A stretch of DNA of 64,000 nt from Volvox africanus (taxonomy: Eukaryota > Chlorophyta > Chlorophyceae > Chlamydomonadales > Volvocaceae). Positions 55,601 through 64,000 of this stretch are shown piece by piece; the stretch's first letter is position 1; each line of letters begins with the position of its first letter. The DNA is taken from NCBI GenBank assembly GCA_030268105.1, contig BSDZ01000078.1, forward strand, positions 6,457,501 through 6,521,500. The letters run 5' to 3'. The position numbers and the translations under genes were made by a program. Under the pieces are notes generated by a model, which ran no database searches, was not told the origin of the DNA, and worked only from the letters and a program-made list of their open reading frames with translations.

Positions 55601-58600
55601 TCGACCGCTACCCAGAAGCCGACATCCTCACTTCCTCCGACAGCACTTTCGCCACCGTGCCCGATGAGCAGCTTGAGCGTTGGCCAGAGGCAGGTGCTGC
55701 AGCTAACATCGGCATCATGTTGTTTCGCAAAAAGAGTCTTTCGTTTGTGGAGGACTGGATCCAGGTCATTGAGTCAGACGACAAGATCTGGGACCAGAAC
55801 GCGTTCAACGATTTGTTCCGAAGGTCAGGTGTGGCCAGCTGCGGCCGGAATCTTGGAAGCTGGGGGCATGCCTCTTCCTGGCTGTATGTCGTGAGCGCCT
55901 GAAGTTGCTGCAATCGCGATCTGTTGAAGGACACGAAACAGAGATTGGGGCGACAGTAGCCGGACCGCCTTTCCCCGGGGCTCACCTTAGTATTATAGCT
56001 CGTCAACCCTTACCGGCCACAACCTGCACCCCATTCGTTTCGTCTCCTCTCATGACAGGGGTTGGAAGACTCTGGAGCCGGCCAATAAGAACCTTTTCCT
56101 GGGCTACGACGGCTCCCTGACCATGGGCATCCTGCCTGTGTCGCTCTTCTGCTCAGGCCACACCATGTTTGTGCAGCGGCTGGGTTACACGTTGGGTTTG
56201 CAGCCGTACGCGGTGCACGCCACCTTCCAGTTCAGCGGTACCCCGGGCAAGCGCCACCGCATGCGGGAGTTCCAAATGTACAGCGACCCGCCGGAGTACT
56301 ATGATCACACAGTCGGCTTCGTCAGCTTCGATGTGAGCGGCAGATAGGGGCCGGGGGCCGGATAACGCGGGCTGGCATCAGCGTCCTTATCAAGGGGGTG
56401 ACTGGCCGGTGGGCAAGCCCGTCAGTGCTCCACATTGGCTGTGGAGTTTAGGGATCATGTACACCATGTGATTGATTTCAGTAAGAGGGCAGAAGGAGCA
56501 AAACGTGTGGATATGTGATTTAAGAGCGGATGGTGAGGTAGCTGAATCGTCCTGAAAGATGGCGGCAGACAGGGCTGGGCGGAGGCGTCCAGGATGGAAG
56601 TGAACCAATTTCCCATTTGACAAGAATTGAATAGGATTTGCGTACTGGCGGTTGCTTGTTAAAGCCGTACACCTAAACGGGATTTACTCCATAACCTGGA
56701 CAACAGCAATCACCACCGCCTGTTTCTGTGATGTCACCCTTCCTCCCGACGCAGTTTGACGGGCTTCAGGAGTTGCTGGAAACGGCGGGACCCGCTACTG
56801 ACAAAATGGACCTTGCCAACGTGCAGGTGGGTGGGTAGGATTAGGTGCGGGAGGTCTGCGGTCCTTCGGGTGACTTGCTCATTGTCGGCTGGCGAGCAGA
56901 ACCCGCATGTATTCCAGGCCATCCGATTCTCCAGCTCTTGGATGGGCGACACCTTGTTCCCGATGAAAGGGTGGCGACAGCGCGTCTGCGCACTGTCTGC
57001 TATTACGGTTCTTGTCGGGACGTGCACCATCGGCGTTTTTCCAATGCCCATTAAATTAGCCGCGCGTTTGCTTTCCTGAATACTGTTCCTCCTTTCGGTC
57101 TGGCCGCTTTTTTTACGGTGCTGATAGGGATATATTCACTCCTGTCCATCGCAGGGCCATTTCAAGCTGGTCAACCACCAGCTGTTGCGTCTGCGCACCG
57201 CCTTTGCCATAAGCAGCGTAGTCCTGCATCGGGCCCTGGTAATGCCACCCCTGTGGTGCGGGCTTGACAGGTGGTGGGCACCTCACGCAGGTGGGAGGGA
57301 GGGGAGAGTGTGTCGGGGACAGGGACACGTGAATGGGATATGCATGGCACGATGGCTTGGGAAAAGAAGCTCGTGTATATGTAGTCACGGGGCTGTGTTG
57401 AACAGCGGGACAGGCGGCCGGTTGGGAAATCAGCCATTGCGAATGGAGCAGCCCTAAAAAAATGAACACGAGACACTAGGGGTTAGGGTTACCGGCGTTG
57501 CGCCAGCTCATGCCTGGCGTGCCCAGTGTCTGAGCATGGGTGTCCCAGCGCAACGCCGCAGTCATCTGCTCTTGTTAAATGACATTGTTATAGAAAGAAA
57601 GTCTTCGCCGAATTCTCCCCGCCTTATTAGGCCGTATACCTGGAGCCACATTCAAGCTTCCCTTCCAATGCCCTCTCGACCACGTACTTGATCTGGAGAA
57701 TGGGGTGTTCAAGTAAGCGGTGGCCGTATGGCCCGGTCGGCTCCAGTGAAGCTTTGGTTTCATATGATCGGAATTAGGAGTTTTAACGGAAGAGGGCGGC
57801 ATGCTATGACCAGATAGGTGCGAGAGACACAAATACCTGTATTTCGTCCATGAAAGATGGACCGAGCAGGATGTCTGTGGGACATTGGACATATGTGCAT
57901 AATCTACAAAATGTGACATCTATGTGTGCAACGCATTTTGTGTGCATGGTCCGTGTGCTGATGTGCGTGACGCTGCAGTGGTCAGCCTGCGGCGGCCTGA
58001 GCCCAAACCCGTTAAAGCCATTGTTCTTCTTACCGCACGCATATGCTAGCAACCCGTACAGCCTTGCACCCAGCCGTCAACTCCTTTTTCATTTCATCCC
58101 AATCAACCAACTTTAGGACCTTGCCCGATGATCATTACGGTCCGCGCACTGAGATCCGCGAGTACACGTTTTTCAACAACTCCAAGATGACCCCGCGAGT
58201 TCGTGACGACCGCGTGGTTGTGGAGTTGTGCAGTCCAGGGGCAGCTGACTGCAGCGACGGCAGGGAGCCAGCAAAGCTGCAGGTGTGTTGGGGGTTGGAG
58301 TTGGAGGAGGAGAGGCGGCAGGCGGGGTTTGCTGTGGCCCTGGTCAGCAGCGACTTCGGGACGTGCTCAGGGAGTTCCCCGCGTTTTCACCCCCCGAGGT
58401 CAAGGGTTATTGGCAAGGGGCTGAGGAGGGTTGGTCTAGAATGGCTTTGCTAAGAGCCCGTCACAAGCTTCGTGGCTTGGTGTGATCCACCTCGCTTGCA
58501 CCTGCACCTTCCACTTATCCCCCCAATTCGTATCCCCCAATCTGTTCAACGTGCATCTTCTCGCAGATCGACGGTGGTGTGGCTAAGGTCCGCGTGCAAG

Positions 58601-58875
58601 CGGGTCTACCGTCCGCTCAGCTTGAGGCGGCGCTTTCCGCAGTCAAGGGCACCAAGGTACTTCACTTTACCACCATGGCCAACGCCATGGGCGATTTCTC
58701 CGAAAGTGCCGTGGCGACACGCTTCATAAGCCGCATGAAGTTGTACGGGAGCATCTGGTGCTGTGTATTGGCTCATCCGGGTCACATCCACTATGATTTG
58801 CTTTGGGATGTGCCCCATGTGGACAAATTCATGCGGCCTTGGAATGGCACCTGGAACACCGTGACCGGGCCATGA
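52664..58875 (+). CDS. XEG113-like arabinosyltransferase (GT77, type II membrane protein)
   Basis: Exons: 52664-52865, 52977-53250, 54028-54186, 55251-55823, 56059-56332, 56755-56826, 57155-57270 (or 57290), 58117-58282, 58567-58875; about 715 residues. The N-terminus has a short basic tail, one membrane anchor (LGVLGIMLLAFFAIVFML) and a Pro/Glu-rich stem. The catalytic domain shows NGYLVVTWANYHYFDFV, YIVGAMDD, GDFGWGSPTFAKMGREKIRL, VIADVDVLWLRNPLPYFDRY (the DxD-type motif) and NIGIMLFRKKSLSF. The C-terminus has EIREYTFFNNSKM and GSIWCCVLAHPGHIHYDLLW, matching plant XEG113, which adds arabinose to extensin hydroxyproline chains in the Golgi. A role in hydroxyproline-rich wall or matrix glycoproteins is inferred. 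The H.G...PF.CP.DHV segment expected between exons 7 and 8 was not found. Confidence 0.85.
57493..57558. repeat. Short inverted repeat in a glycosyltransferase intron
   Basis: cggcgttgcgc (57493-57503) pairs exactly with gcgcaacgccg (57548-57558) across a 44-nt spacer that can pair partly. A telomere-like ggggttagggtt directly precedes it at 57479-57490. It could be a tiny MITE-like insertion or structured RNA; it lies in the 846-bp intron where a coding segment seems to be missing. Confidence 0.5.
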
Positions 58876-60377
58876 AGGGGATAATTCCAGGAAAGAGGGG
58901 ACGCTGAAGGGGACGAAGATGCCGAAGGGAGAGAGCACAGCCTGCTATATTGGTCAAGCTACCTGACGAGACCTGATCCGACTGGTGTGCACGAAAATTG
59001 GGCACCGCGGTGGTCTACCCACTGCAGGTGATGTCCCTAGGCCGTGGACAGACTTACGTACACTACCACCACAGGTCATGTGGCCTGTCCGCACTTATGC
59101 ACTTTTGTTTTGCGCCCGCAAGTGGCTGCAGCCGCTAACTCAATCTAGGTCTCCAGGTGGACGATGACAGCCGTAGAACATGCGGCTTCTGGAAATGTGT
59201 TGCTGTATGGCGCACTGGTTGAGAGATGGACCGGACTTGTTTGTGAGGCTGAATAGTGTTCAGTCAGGTGCGATACGAAATATTTCTGATTCTCCTGAAG
59301 GCCTGCCGGGTCCGGCTGCCGAATATCTATGATTGGAAGGGGAAACTGACGGGCAGTGAGAATTCTTTATCCGTAGGATGGACGGATTGCCGACACGTCT
59401 CGTGGGTTTCTCCACCTCTGGTCGCTTGCCACATCAACGCGTGTTGAGCAGAGTAGCTACATACAGGAGCAACATAATAGGAATAGTCCCTTTCTGCCCG
59501 CTGCCCAGCACGTACGAGTCAGCGTGCACTTTGGGGTACAGCCTAAGAGTCGTATGGAGAAGAACTTTGGGGGCGGATTTATTTCTCCATTAATGGCCCG
59601 GGCCCATGGGACGCAATTCCTCCCTCGAAACGTTTTTAGGGCTGTGCTTCCTGATTCGTGCAAGAGGTAGCCAGGCGAATATTGTCTAGGAGTGTCGTGG
59701 TTGCGGGATTTAGGGGACCAGATCCAATCCCATGCCAGGATGTAGAACGGCCCTTAAGCTGTCTCCTGTGGGAGGGACAGGCAATTGTTTATTCATTTAT
59801 TCCGGCTTATACCAGAGTTGTTGCATAGTGATGACTTGCAACGGGAATATGATGAAACAAGTGCACAAAAAACATGATGATGCGGCAGCCGGGTGCCAAA
59901 GCCCCGAGGTGCAGCAACGGCATGCCTCACCCTCTTCTTCCCCAGGCTGGGTCAATCTATGTACGCATGTAACACGGCCTTCCCATGGGGCGAAATAGCA
60001 GTGTATCAGTGTGTGGTTTGGGTCCAGTTTAAGTCCCCCCATCCTCACGGCCCATAAGGCTGGTTTTGCAGTGAGTGTCAACCACCAGTCCTTCAGTCTG
60101 GCAAATAACCGCAAGACCCTCGCCCGGTGGGCTTGATGCAACGGCGTCGTAGCTTGCTACCTCCCATTTCACGTCTATATTGCCCAGGTCATCCGGTCCA
60201 GCTGCAAATAGGAGCCGTGTGCAGAGAATTACACAACGCCATGCTACTTGCAATAGCCAATTATGAGGTTCGCCTTTGCAAATGAATCGTATGACACGCA
60301 TAGGCGCAATGCTCCTTTCATTAACTTTCTCAAAGCTGCTGCATGCATAACTTAAACACAAATTTTATTTTTTGATT
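58876..60377. other. Region without a supported gene
   Basis: 3' flank of the glycosyltransferase gene and further sequence. A minus-strand open segment (60003-60361) reads GPDDLGNIDVKWEVASYDAV and ends RDDGGT-like before a stop. It may be the 3' UTR or an older exon downstream of the exon at 60378. No domain identified. Confidence 0.35.
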
Positions 60378-60557
60378 TCATAAAATTTCCGAATCTTCAG
60401 CTGCGGTATTCACAACTTGCACGAGCTGGTATCCGCCGGTCTTCAAGATGGCGCCAACAACCTTGACACTTGGTGCGAGATGCCGGCTCCTGCCGAATTT
60501 ATGGCAAGCAGGGTAAATCCATCTGCCCAAAGCCCGGGCTGTACTTCCAATAAAATC
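60378..60557 (-). CDS. Possible terminal exon of an unidentified gene
   Basis: A good acceptor (attgttcttttgcag) precedes DFIGSTARALGRWIYPACHK then FGRSRHLAPSVKVVGAILKT GGYQLVQVVNTAAEDSEIL and TGA. Upstream (60600-60680) a segment reading ILSRAIARGRPGSGAKAQAL with a gtatgt donor is a candidate first exon, but its phase would select a different, shorter reading of this exon. Family unknown. Confidence 0.35.
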   Translation of the reverse strand, partial: DFIGSTARALGRWIYPACHKFGRSRHLAPSVKVVGAILKTGGYQLVQVVNTAAEDSEIL

Positions 60558-60689
60558 CTGCAAAAGAACAATTTTTAAAGCGGAAAGCTCAAACATACAT
60601 CGCCAACGCCTGCGCCTTGGCCCCACTGCCCGGCCTCCCTCTCGCAATCGCGCGCGACAAGATGGGCCCTCGGCAATCATGGACGCAAA

Positions 60690-61983
60690 TGGACTATGTA
60701 CGTTGGACTAAGTACGCTACAATGGGCCTCTGCGCGACCTTGCTGAATTGAAGGTAATGCCAGGCAGGTCAAAACCAGACCTCCTATGTGGCTAACACTT
60801 CAAGATCATTGCCGAATGCGGTGTGCTAGTTGCCTGTGGCCATTCTGACGAATAAACACAGGCAAGTCGACCACTTCCCCTTCACACTCCGCAGCTCCTC
60901 CACCCATCATCGCTATATAAATACTTCGAACAGCGGCCGCTGGGATAATACTGCTGGTAAGCCGCGTAGCAGCCCTTCTCAGCAGAGTGCCACGTACGGC
61001 CGCCGGGCATGTAAGGGCCCGGCTAACGGGTGCGCTCATCTGCCAGCACAAGTACCGAGTACCCTGCACGTGGTATCGCGCGGATACCGTGACGCGACTG
61101 AGAGCAGGCGCAGGCTATGCATCCTGAATGGACGAAAGAGTGCGGCTAGTGAGTTAGGAAAGACCCGAGCAACACTTTCGGGGTCGCCCACCTTCTACCA
61201 GCATCAGCACGCAACGACTTTATCTCACTCGCCATAATGATTTGAAAGGTAATACCAACGCCGACATCAACATCAATACCCTTATACGGCGCAATTCGTG
61301 CGGCAACGGTGATGACCGACAAAGCAGTCACTTCCCAACTCTCGGAACAATGATTCTTGCCACGGAACGCAACAGGCAACCTCTTAAGGGTTACACCTTT
61401 CAATCCAACCCAACGGTTCTTCACACTGCCTCGCGCACGCTGGCTTTCTCCATCTCAGTTCACCATCCGATGCTCACTACATCAACGTCGTGTAGGGCAC
61501 GCCTCCCATCAGCTTCCTCAATCTCATCTCAATACATAATGGGACCACAAGTAACTGCAAGGTATTGAAACCTTGCTCTATTAGAACGCACCCGCTGTTG
61601 TGGACCACTCTTTCGGTCGCCCGCACACGCTCCAGGATTTTCGTCATGCCGTGGCGCGCAGCAGGAACAAGAAAAGAACAAGAACTGCAGCAAATGTAAG
61701 AAGCAAGATCCTCACCCGAATCCCTTTGCCCACCCATTGCCGACAAGTCTTCATACCTCCCAAACCGCCGTCTTTGAAATCATAACACATCGTGGGATTT
61801 GCCACGTCCGCCCCTCGCATAAGCTTTACGATGCGTTAACGCATATGTATGAGCGACGTGCTACCAGCGCCGGATGTCCACCCTCCAAGTTGCAGGTGCT
61901 TAGTCCCTCGCTTCCATAATTAAAACGCCAACACGGGGCCATTCACCAGCTGCCCGCCAAACTCGCCTGCGGCCCTCCTGGAA
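60690..61983. other. Region without a supported gene
   Basis: Only short ORFs on both strands and no splice-supported series. The part next to 61984 must contain the 3' UTR of the minus-strand membrane-protein gene. No repeats of note. Confidence 0.4.
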
Positions 61984-64000
61984 CTACTGTTTACATGCCG
62001 ACGCCGTCCGCACCCGGCTTCCCCATCCCTGCGACCGCGACGACATAAGCAGCAGCAACCCAAGGGCACACACCGTGAGTACAAATGGCCCACCCGAACA
62101 TAAAGAACTGTGCGCCAAGACGTTAAGCAGCATCAATAAGCGCCCCAAAATGTCCAATCCTAATCGCATCTGTACGATGGCGGCCACGCCAGCCCCCAGC
62201 CCAATCAGCAACGGCATTAGGACGCGCGGCGAGACAAGCATGCGAAAAATCCTTGCAGTGGCGGCGATGGATCGCGAGGCTGTTGACATGATTACCGCAG
62301 CCGGTGCGAACCCCCACCTCGGCAGGGCCTGCTCCTTCTCCGCCGTATTCGCAACCCTTACCTCAGGCTCCTCGGCTTCAATGGGCGACGACGAGCACCG
62401 TTTCAATTTTACACCCGCAACCGTAGGTGCAGCTCCAACCGCCGCTGCGAGTACCGAGTCTGGCCGCCGGGTCAGTGTGGCTTCTTGAGCTTCGGTCTCC
62501 TCTGGGAGAGTATGGATGAAGGAATTATCAAAACCGAATGTACAAATTTCTGCCATCTCTGCTAACGCCGCCTCTGCTTCGGCCGGAGGGGCTGATGGCA
62601 TTCCCCGCCGTCGTTGCTGCTGCAGGAGGCGCTGTTCGCCATTCACGGGAGGCCGTGCCCAGCAGGAAGCCTCCGTCGACAATGTCCACGGCTCACTGGC
62701 GCCAAGAGCTACCGCGATGGCTGCTGCTGCGTTGCGCACACTGCAACAAGTACTGTTGCTAGCACCGAAGCTACTAGTGCTGGCTACTGACTCCTCACCA
62801 CCACAGGCGCTGTCGTCGACACCGTCAACAGCGCGCTGCGCTATCACCGCCGCCAATCGCTCATCTGCAATCATAGACGTCACAAGCGCTTCTATCGGGT
62901 CGATCAAATGACCCGAAACACCGACTCTGCGGTTCCTCAAGACCGCTGCCGTCGCCGTATTCGACTCTTTACCCTGCACCGTCCATGCTTCTCCCTGTGC
63001 CTCCAAACGCATGGCGACCTCCTCGCCGGCACCCCCATTGCTAACATCCCCCCCAGTGCCGGCCGCCACAGCAACTTCATGCCCAGTCAGCTGCAGAAAA
63101 GAAGGCCAAGGAAGCGGATGCTTTAGGTCAGCCGATTGCTGGCCCCACGCTATCGCAGACGTCGCCGCTGATTCTGACGTCACTCCCACCAGGCGTGCGG
63201 TGGCGGTGCTGGTGCGAGTGCACGATACGGCCTCCGTGTTCCGGCGCCTGTTCATGCTGGGGCTGCCGCAAGCAGCGGCCTCCAGCATCGCGTGCGCCAT
63301 GGATGTCGGTGCTGTTGAGTAAGCCAGCTGCGATGTCTGTCGGCGTTCATATACTCGCTGCTGGCCCGGGACAGGGCGGCACCAGCTCAGCTCCGAAGGC
63401 CTCGTTGCCGCCGTTGCCAGCAGCGTGAGCTGCGAGGCAGCACTGCCGTCCGCATTTCTGGCGACCGTGTGCACGTCGCTAACCGTAGCTTCATTACTGC
63501 AATCCTGATTTCCGTCACCCTTCAAGAGATCATCGGCGGAGGGGGATACCTCCAGGTTCTTCATCAGGACAGCGGTCATTTCCCGCAAGGTGCGATGCCC
63601 CAACAGCACAGGCCGTGTTCGTCCTACAAGGCTTGGAACTTCCCGTATTGATGCAACTGAGTCACCCTGGGCCGCCCACGGCTCGCTCGGGGTGCCCAGC
63701 TCCGCGGTCGCTGCGGCAGCCAGGAGCATGTCCACGGGCAAGGCTGCGGTACCGGCGACCATACCGGGCAAGGGCGCATGCAGCCGCAGGGGTGCTGGCC
63801 CCGCGCCTGCGCCCGCGCCCGCGCCTGCGACAACAGACACGGTCCTCGACATGGATCCTTCTTCAACACGGGCGGGTGAGGGCAGTGAGGTGCCAGCACC
63901 TGCACCTGCACCTGTTTGTGACTCCACGCCGGCCATGTGCAATATCCGGTACAGCTGGAGCGGGGTCGTGCCGTCGTCCGCCGTGGAGCTATGTAGCGCC
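61984..64000 (-). CDS. Large protein with C-terminal membrane segments, 5' end beyond right edge
   Basis: Open on the minus strand from the window edge to a stop at 61984, about 672 codons. At the edge it reads LHSSTADDGTTPLQLYRIL, which resembles an ankyrin repeat (DG.TPL.L). The middle is Ala/Ser/Glu-rich without known domains, with a GAGAGA run. Near the C-terminus are two hydrophobic helices, VLMPLLIGLGAGVAAIV and GPFVLTVCALGLLLLM, followed by a short basic tail. Ankyrin repeats plus a C-terminal membrane anchor occur in some SBP/SPL-type plant transcription factors. That is a possibility only, since no SBP domain is in view. Confidence 0.6.
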   Translation of the reverse strand, partial: ALHSSTADDGTTPLQLYRILHMAGVESQTGAGAGAGTSLPSPARVEEGSMSRTVSVVAGAGAGAGAGPAPLRLHAPLPGMVAGTAALPVDMLLAAAATAELGTPSEPWAAQGDSVASIREVPSLVGRTRPVLLGHRTLREMTAVLMKNLEVSPSADDLLKGDGNQDCSNEATVSDVHTVARNADGSAASQLTLLATAATRPSELSWCRPVPGQQRVYERRQTSQLAYSTAPTSMAHAMLEAAACGSPSMNRRRNTEAVSCTRTSTATARLVGVTSESAATSAIAWGQQSADLKHPLPWPSFLQLTGHEVAVAAGTGGDVSNGGAGEEVAMRLEAQGEAWTVQGKESNTATAAVLRNRRVGVSGHLIDPIEALVTSMIADERLAAVIAQRAVDGVDDSACGGEESVASTSSFGASNSTCCSVRNAAAAIAVALGASEPWTLSTEASCWARPPVNGEQRLLQQQRRRGMPSAPPAEAEAALAEMAEICTFGFDNSFIHTLPEETEAQEATLTRRPDSVLAAAVGAAPTVAGVKLKRCSSSPIEAEEPEVRVANTAEKEQALPRWGFAPAAVIMSTASRSIAATARIFRMLVSPRVLMPLLIGLGAGVAAIVQMRLGLDILGRLLMLLNVLAHSSLCSGGPFVLTVCALGLLLLMSSRSQGWGSRVRTASACKQ

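Noticed and set aside
62075..63651. Plus-strand ORFs over the right-edge gene
   Set aside because: Antisense shadows of the long minus-strand ORF; Arg/Ser/Pro-rich composition typical of reverse frames of Ala-rich genes.

Overview
This window looks like nuclear DNA from a volvocine green alga (Chlamydomonadales). The genes are split into many short exons with GT..AG introns and GC-rich coding sequence. The proteins carry Ala/Gln/Gly-rich low-complexity runs. A Chlamydomonas-type telomeric motif (CCCTAAAA) occurs inside an intron, and Ty1/copia elements are present. No rRNA, tRNA or CRISPR was recognised. Exon borders below were worked out by hand from splice motifs and reading-phase continuity.

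Layout. 1-5470 (-): a chloroplast-type CRM-domain RNA-binding protein, cut at the left edge. 5867-7368 (+): a cyclin Q-like protein, divergent from the CRM gene. 7.4-10.1 kb: no convincing gene. 10.15-31.86 kb: an accessory block in which three AT-rich patches of broken bacterial genes (about 10.15-11.34 plus 11.83-12.42, 23.62-24.54 and 30.56-31.86 kb) alternate with a cluster of three Ty1/copia elements (A and B on the minus strand sharing LTRs, C on the plus strand and inverted), a tyrosine-recombinase ORF and GC-rich DNA without clear genes. 32.8-36.2 kb (-): a NOL8-like nucleolar RRM protein. 36.4-47.4 kb (+): a SET-domain methyltransferase of the Rubisco-LSMT/SETD3 type, whose exons appear to continue into a long unrecognised C-terminal extension. 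47.6-48.8 kb (+): a small basic protein. 49.5-52 kb: weak minus-strand exons. 52.66-58.88 kb (+): an XEG113-like arabinosyltransferase (GT77), expected in the Golgi and probably acting on hydroxyproline-rich wall glycoproteins. 60.4 kb: one minus-strand terminal exon. 61.98-64 kb (-): the C-terminal part of a large protein with two membrane segments, open at the right edge.

The most notable feature is the bacterial material. Recognisable pieces of alaS, secG, sucC, gyrB/parE, kdsD/kpsF, an IS200/IS605 TnpA and an IS21-type IstA are present. All are short, several carry frameshifts or stops, and unrelated genes are fused end to end. One patch lies inside copia element A and another abuts the broken end of copia element C. 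The gene mix and AT-richness fit a Rickettsiales-type endosymbiont (rickettsial 'Candidatus Megaira' bacteria are known from volvocine algae), but the donor is inferred, not demonstrated.

The host genes do not form operons. They are independent eukaryotic units, two pairs of which (CRM/cyclin and NOL8/SET) are divergent and may share promoter regions.
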